Positions 8,125-15,892 of a stretch of 64,000 nt of DNA are shown here, in pieces. The position numbers and the translations under genes were made by a program. The notes under the pieces were generated by a model, which saw only the letters and a list, made by a program, of their open reading frames with translations, ran no database searches and was not told the DNA's origin. The DNA is from Actinomycetes bacterium. Lineage in GTDB: Bacteria > Actinomycetota > Thermoleophilia > BMS3ABIN01. The stretch spans positions 1 to 64,000 of the forward strand of contig JAJYLW010000012.1 in NCBI GenBank assembly GCA_021787475.1, in the 5' to 3' direction. Every line of letters starts with the position of its first letter. Position 1 is the first letter of the stretch.

Positions 8125-8897
8125 GAAATGGGCTGCTGACAGTTACCCCCGCCTTTTTTAAGGTCTGGCTCAGAAACGCCCAGGTATACGTGGCGCTGCT
8201 TAAATTCAACATTATCCCGGCGCTGGTGGAGCCGATGCTTTTCATCATTGTCTTTGGCCTCGGACTTGGCTCCTACATTTCGGAGATCGAAGGCGTTCCT
8301 TACGTGAAATTCGTGGCCGCCGGCATCCTCGGCAGCGCTTCGATCATGCAAGCGACCTTTGAGTGCACTTACGGCTCCTTTTTCCGGATGAAGATCCAAA
8401 ACACATTTGAGGGAATGATCTCAACGCCGATCAGCGCCGGCGAGGTTAGCCTGGCGGAGATACTCTGGGGCGCCAGCCGCGGTTTCTTCAACTCGGTGCT
8501 GGTCTTGAGCGCCCTCCTGGTTTTGGGCGTCGTCAATCACTGGCAGGCAGTTTTTGCGCCAGTGTTCATGTTTCTGGCCGCATTCAACTTTGCCGCCCTG
8601 GCGATACTGGTGACCAGCCGCATTGCCCAAATGGAGTACTTCCGCTTCTATTTCGCCGGCTTTGTCCTGCCGGCCCAGTTTCTGTGCGGCACATTCTTTC
8701 CCGTCTCCCGCTTTCCCGAGCCGGTGCAGCTGTTCGCCTGGGCAATTCCGTTTACCAGCTATGTGGACATAACCAGGTCGCTGCTGCTGGACCGGCCCTC
8801 CTGGAGGCTGGGCCTGGAGGCAATCTACGCGCTCGCGGCCACGCTGCTCTTTACTGAGATAGCCGTCAGGAGCATGCACAAGCGGCTCATTACTTAA
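8121..8897 (+). CDS. ABC-2 type exporter, permease subunit
   Basis: 258 residues, GTG start overlapping the stop of the ATPase by 4 bp. About six membrane helices are seen, with the ABC-2 conserved region IQNTFEGMISTPISAGEVSLAEI between helices 2 and 3 and the late FFPVSRFPEPVQLFAWAIPFT motif of NodJ/DrrB permeases. It acts with the upstream ATPase in the inner membrane. No adjacent substrate gene helps to name the cargo. Confidence 0.85.
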   Translation: MRNGLLTVTPAFFKVWLRNAQVYVALLKFNIIPALVEPMLFIIVFGLGLGSYISEIEGVPYVKFVAAGILGSASIMQATFECTYGSFFRMKIQNTFEGMISTPISAGEVSLAEILWGASRGFFNSVLVLSALLVLGVVNHWQAVFAPVFMFLAAFNFAALAILVTSRIAQMEYFRFYFAGFVLPAQFLCGTFFPVSRFPEPVQLFAWAIPFTSYVDITRSLLLDRPSWRLGLEAIYALAATLLFTEIAVRSMHKRLIT

Positions 8898-8958
8898 ACT
8901 GATCATCCTCGCGAACACTTCTTCTTCCTGGCGCAAACAAAGTAAAATTGAAGGGATA

Positions 8959-9669
8959 ATGTTTACCGTAATCCTCCCAACCTATAACGAGTGCGAGAAC
9001 CTGGAGCGGTTCGTCTCTTCCCTCAAGGAAGCTTTCCGGTCAAATGGCCTCGACGGGCGCATTATCGTCGTTGATGACAATTCCCCCGACGGCACGGGCC
9101 GCATCGCCGACGAACTGGCAAGCTCGAACGGCCGCCTGTCCGTAATTCACCGGCCCAGGAAACGGGGAATCGGCCCCGCTTATGTGACCGGTTTCCGCGA
9201 GGCCCTGAAGACCGGCACCAGCTATATTTTTGAGATGGACTGCGATTTTTCGCACAATCCCGGCTACCTGCCCGACTTCCTCGACGCGATCAAGGAAGCC
9301 GACCTAGTATTGGGCTCCCGCTATGTTTCCGGCGGCCAGGTGGAAAACTGGGGTCTGGGCAGGCGCATGATCAGCCAGGGAGGCAGCCTGTACGCCAGGG
9401 CCATCCTTGGCGTCGGCGTTCATGACCTGACTGGCGGTTTCAAGTGCTTTCGCCGGGAAGTGCTGGAGGCACTCGACTTAAACAATGTGTCTTCGCAGGG
9501 ATACGGCTTCCAGATTGAGATGACCTACAAAGCAATCAGGCTCGGGTTCAGGGTGAAAGAAATTCCGATAACGTTTTCTGACCGCCAACTGGGCCAGTCG
9601 AAAATGTCAAAAAAAATATTCCTGGAGGCGGCACCGCTGGTCTGGAAGCTGAGGCTTGGCCGGATTTGA
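8959..9669 (+). CDS. Polyprenol monophosphomannose synthase (GT2, DPM1/Ppm1-like)
   Basis: 236 residues, a soluble GT2 enzyme without the C-terminal membrane anchor. It shows the family start ILPTYNECENL, VVDDNSPDGTGRIAD, the DXD-like EMDCDFSHNP and SRYVSGG, plus the late QMTYKA-like region (QIEMTYKAIRLGFRVKEIPI). Such enzymes transfer mannose from GDP-mannose to polyprenyl phosphate, the donor for GT-C glycosyltransferases; a candidate GT-C enzyme is encoded at 36985 and GDP-mannose supply at 24194. Confidence 0.85.
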   Translation: MFTVILPTYNECENLERFVSSLKEAFRSNGLDGRIIVVDDNSPDGTGRIADELASSNGRLSVIHRPRKRGIGPAYVTGFREALKTGTSYIFEMDCDFSHNPGYLPDFLDAIKEADLVLGSRYVSGGQVENWGLGRRMISQGGSLYARAILGVGVHDLTGGFKCFRREVLEALDLNNVSSQGYGFQIEMTYKAIRLGFRVKEIPITFSDRQLGQSKMSKKIFLEAAPLVWKLRLGRI

Positions 9670-9708
9670 TGCCTGCGGAACCGGAATCCTTTCCTGTCTC
9701 CGGCACTG

Positions 9709-10092
9709 CTACTTGATTCCAAGCTTCCGCTTGTCGAGCGCCTTGGCGACTGCTTCTTTTAACTCGGAGGGAGTGAACGGCTTGACCACGAATTCCCGAG
9801 CGCCCAGCCTGTCTGACTGGGTGGCCATGTCAAAAGTGCCCAGGCCGGTGATGACGATGGTGCTGATGTCCATGCCCGCCTTTTTAATTATCTCGAGCAG
9901 GTCAAGTCCGGACATGTCCGGCATCATGATATCGGTAATCACCGCGTCGAAGTGACGGCTGCCAACGAGGTGGATGGCCTGTTTTCCCGTTGACGCCGTG
10001 GTGACTTTGTATCCTTCCCCTTCCAGAATCTGAGTGCAGACCTCGCGGATTACTTCCTCATCGTCCACTACAAGGATACTTTCATCTATCAT
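9709..10092 (-). CDS. Stand-alone response regulator receiver domain
   Basis: 127 residues, one CheY-like domain only. DDEE (residues 10-13), phospho-acceptor Asp in VITDIMMPDMSG (near 53), a Thr-type switch ITGLG and Lys in VKPF complete the set. The output domain is missing, as in CheY, Spo0F or DivK. No histidine kinase is next to it; the nearest kinase in the window is at 46835 with its own regulator. It lies convergent to the mannosyltransferase. Confidence 0.85.
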   Translation of the reverse strand: MIDESILVVDDEEVIREVCTQILEGEGYKVTTASTGKQAIHLVGSRHFDAVITDIMMPDMSGLDLLEIIKKAGMDISTIVITGLGTFDMATQSDRLGAREFVVKPFTPSELKEAVAKALDKRKLGIK

Positions 10093-10212
10093 ATAATCTG
10101 GACCCCCAAAGTGGTTGGTGACAGGGCGTGTTTAATTTTTGTCGGAAAGCCGGTACAAATACTTGAGAGGCGCGTTTTACATCCGAGTCAGAAACCGCCT
10201 CCACGAGTCTTA

Positions 10213-10273
10213 AGAGCCTGTCCCGGTCAGTAATTCGTGGCGACGCCGCAGCAGGATACACCTGCCGTGATAG
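10213..10273 (+). other. Structured repeat element A, leader of the cooT operon
   Basis: Outer stem GAGCCT (10213-10218) with AGGCTC (10271-10276 region), inside which GGCG-AC-GCC and GCAGG-ATACA-CCTGC can form hairpins. About 28 of 37 bases of its first half match the element at 43872, including GAGCCTGTC and TCGTGGCGA. It precedes a metal uptake operon, so a regulatory leader is possible, but it matches none of the cobalamin or NiCo riboswitch signatures I know. Confidence 0.35.
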
Positions 10274-10290
10274 GCTCCAAGGGAGGAAGC

Positions 10291-10473
10291 ATGTGCGAGA
10301 TAACAGCGTACCTCGTCAGCAGCGGCAATGAAGAAGAGGTGATGCAGGATGTTGCCGTCATCGAAGCGGATGGCGACAAGCTGGTTCTGACGGACATCCT
10401 TGGCCAGAAAAAAACCATCAGTGCGCGCATCCGTGAAATCAGGCTGCTGGAGCACAAGGTTTACCTGGAGTAA
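10291..10473 (+). CDS. cooT: CooT-family small nickel-binding protein
   Basis: 60 residues from ATG 10291, chosen because GGGAGGAAG lies just before it and because the family starts MCE. It reads MCEITAYLV, then EEVMQDVAVIEADGDKLVLTDILGQKKTISARIREIRLL, the pattern of CooT, a small beta protein that binds Ni(II) through its N-terminal Met-Cys and is linked to CO dehydrogenase maturation. Its stop is directly followed by the ATG of nikMN, so it heads the metal transport operon and points to nickel rather than cobalt. Confidence 0.8.
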   Translation: MCEITAYLVSSGNEEEVMQDVAVIEADGDKLVLTDILGQKKTISARIREIRLLEHKVYLE

Positions 10474-11475
10474 ATGCATATTCCCGACGGCTATATCAGC
10501 CCCCAGACCGCCGGCGGGCTCTGGGCCCTGATGGTGCCGGTATGGTACGCCGCCGGCAACAGGATCAAGCGGACCCTAAAGGCGCGGCAGGCCCCGCTGG
10601 TGGCAATCGGAGCCGCCTTCACTTTTATTGTCATGATGTTCAACGTTCCGGTGCCGGGCGGAACCAGCGGCCACGCCGTCGGGGGCACGCTGGTGGCGGT
10701 GGTGCTGGGGCCCTGGGCGGCGGTCATTTCGGTCTCCGTGGCCCTTGTGATCCAGGCCTTTTTCTTTGGTGACGGCGGCATCCTTGCCATCGGCGCCAAC
10801 TGCTTCAACATGGCGTTTGCCCTGCCGGTGGCAGGGTACTACGTCTATCGGCTGGCGGCGGCCGGGTCGCCGCTGAGCAGCTTCCGGCGCTGGGCCGGCG
10901 CCGGCTTTGGCGCCTTCGCCGGCATCAACATTTCCGCTTTTCTGACAGCGACGGAGATAGGCATCCAGCCGGGCCTCTTTCATACTGCCAACGGCACGGC
11001 GCTCTACTCCCCTTACGGGCTTTCGCAAACCATTCCGGCGATGATGCTCGTCCACCTGACGGTTATCGGTTTCATTGAGTTTGCCGTCACCGCCCTGGCG
11101 GTAGCCTACTTGCAGCGGGGCCATCTGGAGCTTCTGGGCGCACGGGCGACTGCCGCCGGCGGCTCCCGCTTAAAGCCGCTGCTTGTCGGGCTGCTGCTGG
11201 CGCTGATTTTCGTTCCCCTTGGGCTGATCGCCAGCGCCACCGCCTGGGGCGAATGGAGCCCGGATCAAATCAGGCAGCGGTTTGGCTTTGTGCCGAGGGG
11301 TATGAGCAGGTTTGCCGGGCTCTGGCAGGGGATAATCCCGCATTACGGCGCCGGCGGCGGCTTCTGGTCATCGACCTCCGGCTATTTTCTGTCCGGCGCC
11401 ATCGGGCTGGCGGCGGCCCTGGGTCTTGCTTTTCTGGTCGTGAAACTTATCCGCAGGGCAGACAGGCATGCCTGA
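10474..11475 (+). CDS. nikMN: Nickel/cobalt ECF transporter, fused NikM-NikN (S component)
   Basis: 333 residues. The start MHIPDGYISP is the metal-binding N-terminus of CbiM/NikM, in which Met1-His2 coordinate the metal. About seven helices follow, with the conserved GGTSGHAVGG and FFFGDGGILAIGANCFNMA. From about residue 230 two further helices with a PLGL motif and an exposed loop represent the NikN/CbiN part, so one gene covers both. Zero spacing from cooT and an 8-bp overlap with the next gene show one operon. Confidence 0.88.
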   Translation: MHIPDGYISPQTAGGLWALMVPVWYAAGNRIKRTLKARQAPLVAIGAAFTFIVMMFNVPVPGGTSGHAVGGTLVAVVLGPWAAVISVSVALVIQAFFFGDGGILAIGANCFNMAFALPVAGYYVYRLAAAGSPLSSFRRWAGAGFGAFAGINISAFLTATEIGIQPGLFHTANGTALYSPYGLSQTIPAMMLVHLTVIGFIEFAVTALAVAYLQRGHLELLGARATAAGGSRLKPLLVGLLLALIFVPLGLIASATAWGEWSPDQIRQRFGFVPRGMSRFAGLWQGIIPHYGAGGGFWSSTSGYFLSGAIGLAAALGLAFLVVKLIRRADRHA

Positions 11476-12442
11476 CCAGGATCCAAGCAAAACGGCACCG
11501 CCAACCGGACTGCCGGCCTGGATGGGCGGCGCCCGGCCGGCAACGGTCATGGCCGCCGTGCCGGGGCGGCGGCGCAAAGACAGCGCCGTCCAGAAAACGA
11601 TCGAGGGCATCGCGGCGGCGCTCAAGACCAGCGTCTTTTCCGAAAAAATCGCGTCCCGCCCCGGCCTGCTGCAAAAAATGGATCCCCGGGCAAAGGCGGT
11701 ATCGCTTCTGGGACTGCTCGTCGCGGCTGCCCTGGTCAGGCAGCCGCTGATCCTGCTGGGTCTTTATGCAGTTACTACCGCCGCCGCCGGCGCTTCCCGC
11801 ATCTCGCTCAAGTTCTTTTTAAAAAGAGTGTGGCTGTTTATCCCCGTCTTTGCCGGACTGATCGTCCTGCCAAGCATATTCAATGTAGTCAAAGCGGGCG
11901 ATCCGCTGCTCACAATCTGGAATTTCGGCCATGAAGTCAGGCTCGGGCCGTGGTCGCTGGGAACTTCAATTGCGATCACGAAGCAGGGCCTCACCGGGGC
12001 GGCCATCCTCGTCCTCAGGGTCGCGGTGTCGGTTTCGCTGGCGGTGCTGCTGGCGCTCACCACCCGCTGGTCGGACCTGCTCAAGGCGCTGCGCGTGCTG
12101 TTTGTGCCGCGCGTGTTCATCCTGATTCTGTCGATGACGTACCGTTACATCTTCCTTCTTCTTGATCTTGCCGCTGAAATGTTTACGGCCCGCCGCAGCC
12201 GCATGGTGGGGCCATCGAGCCCCCGGGAAGACCGCCACTTTGCCGCCGCCAGCATCGGGACGCTATTGGGAAAATCACATGCCCTCAGTGAAGAAGTCTA
12301 CGCCGCCATGGTCAGCCGGGGCTATGACGGCGAGCCGCTTTCACTGCGCAGATTTCATATGCGCGGTCCGGACTGGCTGCTTGCGCTTGCGGCCGCCGCC
12401 GCGGCGGCGGCCGCGATTGGAGCAGACCGCCTGCTGGGATAA
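11468..12442 (+). CDS. nikQ: ECF transporter transmembrane T component (NikQ/CbiQ)
   Basis: 324 residues starting at ATG 11468, overlapping the end of nikMN. Typical T-protein features are LLALTTRWSDLLKALRVLFVPRVFILILSMTYRYIFLLLDLAAEMFTARRSR and the coupling helix region AMVSRGYDGE. The first 70 residues before MDPRAKAVSLLGLL are a charged cytoplasmic extension longer than in most CbiQ proteins, whose role is unknown. The C-terminus has a run of alanines in the last membrane helix. Confidence 0.88.
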   Translation: MPDQDPSKTAPPTGLPAWMGGARPATVMAAVPGRRRKDSAVQKTIEGIAAALKTSVFSEKIASRPGLLQKMDPRAKAVSLLGLLVAAALVRQPLILLGLYAVTTAAAGASRISLKFFLKRVWLFIPVFAGLIVLPSIFNVVKAGDPLLTIWNFGHEVRLGPWSLGTSIAITKQGLTGAAILVLRVAVSVSLAVLLALTTRWSDLLKALRVLFVPRVFILILSMTYRYIFLLLDLAAEMFTARRSRMVGPSSPREDRHFAAASIGTLLGKSHALSEEVYAAMVSRGYDGEPLSLRRFHMRGPDWLLALAAAAAAAAAIGADRLLG

Positions 12443-12457
12443 AATCGGGAATGATTT

Positions 12458-13270
12458 ATGACCGCCAACGCATTTGAAGTCAAATCAGTAAGCTACCACT
12501 ACGAGGACGCCGCCGGCCTGGACGGCGTCAGCCTGACGGTGGCGGCAGGGGAAAAGGTTGCGCTCCTTGGCGCCAACGGATCCGGCAAATCGACGATGCT
12601 GAAAATCCTGGACGGCCTCATTCTTCCCAATGAAGGCACGGTGGCCGCCTTCGGCGAGAAGCTTACCGAAGAAACCCTGAACGACGAGGGCTTCTCAAAG
12701 GCGTTCCGCCGCCGCGTCGGCTTTGTCTTCCAGAACCCGGAGGCGCAGCTGTTTTCCTCAAGCGTTTGGGAGGAGATTGCGTTTGGCCCGCTGCATCTGG
12801 GACTTGAGCATGACGAAATAATCACCCGGGTTGAGGACACCATGCATATTCTCGGGATCAACCACCTGAAGGACCGTCCTCCCTATCACCTTAGCGGCGG
12901 TGAGAAAAAGAAGGTAGCGTTGGCGTCAGTGCTCGCCATCAACCCGGAAGTGCTGTTGCTGGACGAACCCTCCGCCGGACTTGACCCAAAAACAGAGGAT
13001 TTCCTGATCCATCTGATCAGCGATCTGAACCGGGCCGGCAAAACAGTCATTACCGCCACTCAGGATCTTGGCATCGTGCCGCAGATCGCCAGCAGGGCGA
13101 TAGTGCTCGGTGAAGACCACCGCCTGTCGGGAGCAGGCCCTGCCGGCGAGGTGCTCGGCGACGAGGAGCTGCTCCGGCTGGCCAATCTGGTTCATTACCA
13201 CGCCCATGAGCATGACGGCCTGCGTCATTATCACCCCCACAGCCATGTTGAAGAACACGATCACCATTAA
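12458..13270 (+). CDS. nikO: ECF transporter ATPase (NikO/CbiO) with His-rich tail
   Basis: 270 residues with Walker A GANGSGKST, Q-loop VFQNPEAQLFS, signature LSGGEKKK and Walker B LLLDEPSAGLDP, as in CbiO ATPases. The last 30 residues carry about ten His (HYHAHEHDGLRHYH, HSHVEEHDHH), a tail able to bind Ni or Co, unusual for the ATPase and suggesting local metal storage or sensing. It ends the operon cooT-nikMN-nikQ-nikO. Confidence 0.9.
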   Translation: MTANAFEVKSVSYHYEDAAGLDGVSLTVAAGEKVALLGANGSGKSTMLKILDGLILPNEGTVAAFGEKLTEETLNDEGFSKAFRRRVGFVFQNPEAQLFSSSVWEEIAFGPLHLGLEHDEIITRVEDTMHILGINHLKDRPPYHLSGGEKKKVALASVLAINPEVLLLDEPSAGLDPKTEDFLIHLISDLNRAGKTVITATQDLGIVPQIASRAIVLGEDHRLSGAGPAGEVLGDEELLRLANLVHYHAHEHDGLRHYHPHSHVEEHDHH

Positions 13271-13306
13271 CATAAAGCTGATCTTCCAATTCTCTCTGGA
13301 GTGAAC

Positions 13307-13333
13307 TCGGGGCTTGCCTCGATCTGCCGATGT
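13307..13333 (+). repeat. Possible truncated third copy of the 50-nt repeat
   Basis: CGGGGCTTGCCTCGATCTG here matches the first part of the repeats at 29368 and 32357 (GGGGCTTGCC, GGATCTGG) but the second half is different. It lies 37 bp after nikO. Confidence 0.3.
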
Positions 13334-13369
13334 CCGGCCGGCTCCGCTACGCCGGACGGCGGCCGGCTG

Positions 13370-13663
13370 CTAATGATGGCTGCTTTTGACTTCAAACGAA
13401 GGCAGGTTTTCCGGCGGCTCGGAGCGATCATCGACTATGTTGTCAACATGAGCGTGGGGAGGGCCGTCATGGCAAAGCGCCACCATTTGCCTGACGATGC
13501 CCGCCGGTCCCTCGAAAACCGCTTCAACCCGCCCGTCGAAGAGATTGCGCACCCAGCCGTGGATCCCCAGCCGGGAGGCATGCTCCGCCACCCAGGAGCG
13601 GAAAAAAACGCCCTGGACGCGACCGCTGATATAAACATGAACGCGTGTAAGCCCGGTTGACAC
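13370..13663 (-). CDS. acyP: Acylphosphatase
   Basis: 97 residues. The family signature RVHVYISGRVQGVFFRSWVAEHA is intact, with the catalytic Arg after VFF, and the second signature GIHGWVRNLFDGRVEAVFEG contains the catalytic Asn. It hydrolyses carboxyl-phosphate bonds such as acetyl- or aspartyl-phosphate. The C-tail is slightly longer than in minimal family members. A TTGACA box and AACGTT palindromes lie upstream. Confidence 0.92.
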   Translation of the reverse strand: MSTGLTRVHVYISGRVQGVFFRSWVAEHASRLGIHGWVRNLFDGRVEAVFEGPAGIVRQMVALCHDGPPHAHVDNIVDDRSEPPENLPSFEVKSSHH

Positions 13664-13675
13664 TGTGATTAATCA

Positions 13676-13734
13676 AACGTTAGAGTTCCGACTTTTAAAA
13701 ACTAAAACAAATATAACGTTTGTCAAGTAACGTT
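13676..13734 (-). promoter_or_regulatory. Promoter/operator region of acyP with three AACGTT palindromes
   Basis: An AT-rich block in GC-rich surroundings. AACGTT occurs at 13676-13681, 13715-13720 and 13729-13734, the last two as TAACGTT 14 bp apart. A TTGACA (-35) is present on the minus strand at 13726-13721, between those two. A repressor site overlapping the acyP promoter is the simplest reading; the -10 box is not clear. Confidence 0.4.
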
Positions 13735-13779
13735 ATGTTATTGACTTTTCGTTCAGCAATCCAAATCCGCATTCCGAAT

Positions 13780-14349
13780 TTAAACAAGCACCCTCAGTCC
13801 CTTGTATTTCATCTTCTTGAGCCGCCGCACCCTCAGCGCCAGCCAGACGACAAGCAGAAAAACCGGATATCCTGCCGGGGGCAGCAGCATCATCGGGACT
13901 GCCAGGACCAGTACCGAGAAATCGAGCGCCGCCCCCGGGTCGGACCCCCCCGCGGTGATTGTTAGCCCTTGGCGAACGTACATGCCCATCAGCGCCAAGA
14001 CGGCGCCGGCCGGCAGCGCCGCCAGATAAACGGGTCCGCCCACTTCTCCCGAAACCGGAGCGGTAAGCAGCAGGGCCCCGGCGGCGACGGCAAGGGGCAA
14101 GCGCAAGAACAGGCCCAGCCTGTCAAGCAGCGGCAGGTAGCTTATGGCAATCTCAAGGGCGATCAGCGCGATCAGCACGGCGATAGCGCCAACGGATTGC
14201 ATGAAATTCAAGGGCGTCCCCTGAGTCCGGAATCCCCAGGCCCAGCCAAACCTGGCGAAGAAAATAAAGACGGCCAGCGGGATGGAGGGACGCACCCCGG
14301 CAAGCGCCGCCAGCCCCGCACCGGCCCCAATTGCCCAAACGGTTGGCAT
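13780..14349 (-). CDS. DUF4126 family membrane protein
   Basis: 189 residues, five to six membrane helices. Early Gly/Ala-rich GAGAGLAALAGVRPSIPLAVF is the typical opening of DUF4126 proteins, which place a 'GLRP/GVRP' motif in the first helix. The C-terminus is a short basic tail. The function of the family is not known. It is transcribed towards acyP, 117 bp away, with the AT-rich promoter region of acyP between them. Confidence 0.65.
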   Translation of the reverse strand: MPTVWAIGAGAGLAALAGVRPSIPLAVFIFFARFGWAWGFRTQGTPLNFMQSVGAIAVLIALIALEIAISYLPLLDRLGLFLRLPLAVAAGALLLTAPVSGEVGGPVYLAALPAGAVLALMGMYVRQGLTITAGGSDPGAALDFSVLVLAVPMMLLPPAGYPVFLLVVWLALRVRRLKKMKYKGLRVLV

Positions 14350-14529
14350 TTACACTCCTTTTAAACAAGCTGATCATACGGTTTTATTCAGGAATCTGCT
14401 CAGGGTTTTACATTTCTCCTGGCTATCCCGAGTTGGTTGGCTGATCAGTCTAAACAATGATGAACAAAGCTGCATTCTACCATTCCCGCGTTGTTGCTTA
14501 AAGCTACAGGCGAGACTAGAATCAAGGAA

Positions 14530-15777
14530 ATGACAAAAATCGATTTTGACAAATATGAAGAATTCTATGCTAAACGCTCAGGCGAGATGCGATCATCGGT
14601 CATGCGCGACCTGATGGCGGTGGTGGCGCGGCCGGAGGTTATCTCGCTGGCCGGCGGCTTGCCCAGCACGGAGAGCTTTTCCCGCAAGATGCTGGCAAAA
14701 ATCATGCACGACGTCTCGATGCACGAGTCGGCGGCGGCGCTTCAGTACGGCCCCACCGAGGGTTTCGATGAAACAAAACAGAACATCGCCAAAGTGATGG
14801 CCGCCGAGGGCACCCATGTTGACATTGACGATCTGATTGTGACGACCGGCGCCCAGCAGGGAATCGACCTGTCGGCGCGGCTGCTGATCGACCCGGGCGA
14901 TGTCATTATTGCCGAGGCGCCCACCTATCCGGGCGCGATTCCTTCCTTCACGAACTTTCAGGCCGAAGTGATCCAGATTCCTCTTGATGAAGACGGTCTT
15001 CGCACAGATTTGACCAGGAAAGAAGTTGAGCGGCTGGCCAAAAACGGCAGAAAGCCAAAATTCATCTACGTCATTCCCAATTTTCACAACCCGGCCGGAG
15101 TTTCCCTGAGCCTGCGCCGCCGGCACGAGTTGGTGGCCCTGGCAAAAGAGCACGGGCTTATCATCCTCGAGGACAATCCTTATGGCCAGCTCCGTTTCGA
15201 GGGAGAGCCGCTGCCAAACCTGTTCTCGCTTGACAATGACAATAATGTCATCTACCTGGGCACATTTTCGAAAATCCTGTCGCCGGGGATCAGGCTCGGC
15301 TGGGTGGCGGCCCCGGCGCCGCTGCTGGCGAAGTTTAATCTGGGCAAGCAGGCGGCTGACCTGTGCCCGTCTACACTGGCGCAGATGATGGTCAACCGGT
15401 ATTTTAGTGAAGCCCGCTGGCAGGATTACGTCGAGAAGGTGATCGGGGTCTACCGCGCCCGCCGCGACGTGATGCTGGCGGCGCTGGCAGAGTACTTCCC
15501 CGAGGAGGCCAGCTGGACGCGCCCCCAGGGCGGCTTTTACGTCTGGGCGACACTGCCCGGATACCTCAACAGTGTTGACCTGCTGGCGCTGGCGCTGGAG
15601 GAAGAGCAGGTTGCGTTTGTGCCCGGGTCGGGCGCCTGGGCCGACGGCGTCAGCGGCGCCAACCACTTGCGCCTGGCGTTCTGCGGCGTGCCGCAAGACA
15701 AGATCGTGGAAGGCATCAAGCGGATCGGCAAGGTCATCAGAGAGCAGATGGAGCTGTTCCGGGCGCTGGGTGGATAA
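14530..15777 (+). CDS. PLP-dependent aminotransferase, class I fold (2-aminoadipate/aromatic type)
   Basis: 415 residues from ATG 14530, preceded by AAGGA. The order of motifs fits LysN and MocR-like aminotransferases: ISLAGGLPSTESF, ALQYGPTEGFDETKQNI, TTGAQQGIDL, PNFHNPAGVSLS, EDNPYGQLRF and the PLP Lys in LGTFSKILSPGIRLGW. No N-terminal DNA-binding domain is present, so it is an enzyme and not a MocR regulator. Probable substrates are 2-aminoadipate, branched-chain or aromatic amino acids; neighbours do not decide this. Confidence 0.85.
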   Translation: MTKIDFDKYEEFYAKRSGEMRSSVMRDLMAVVARPEVISLAGGLPSTESFSRKMLAKIMHDVSMHESAAALQYGPTEGFDETKQNIAKVMAAEGTHVDIDDLIVTTGAQQGIDLSARLLIDPGDVIIAEAPTYPGAIPSFTNFQAEVIQIPLDEDGLRTDLTRKEVERLAKNGRKPKFIYVIPNFHNPAGVSLSLRRRHELVALAKEHGLIILEDNPYGQLRFEGEPLPNLFSLDNDNNVIYLGTFSKILSPGIRLGWVAAPAPLLAKFNLGKQAADLCPSTLAQMMVNRYFSEARWQDYVEKVIGVYRARRDVMLAALAEYFPEEASWTRPQGGFYVWATLPGYLNSVDLLALALEEEQVAFVPGSGAWADGVSGANHLRLAFCGVPQDKIVEGIKRIGKVIREQMELFRALGG

Positions 15778-15788
15778 GAATGGAGTCC

Positions 15789-15809
15789 GGATTTTGGATA
15801 TTGGATGCC
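15789..15809 (+). repeat. Heptamer array (GGATTTT type)
   Basis: Three units GGATTTT, GGATATT, GGATGCC just after the aminotransferase stop. Confidence 0.55.
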
Positions 15810-15892
15810 CGACGCTTGATGAACAGCTTAAATCTTCGGCCTGAAGACGAAGCGCGAAGAATAAAAACGATTCCTGAACCGGGAGGGAAGCA

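Noticed and set aside
10093-10290. A cobalamin or NiCo riboswitch before cooT
   Set aside because: None of the conserved boxes of these classes is present; only a stem-loop arrangement shared with 43872 is seen.
13320-13370. Rho-independent terminator after nikO
   Set aside because: GC-rich partial inverted repeats (GGCCGGCTCC.../...GGCGGCCGGC) are present but no T-run follows.
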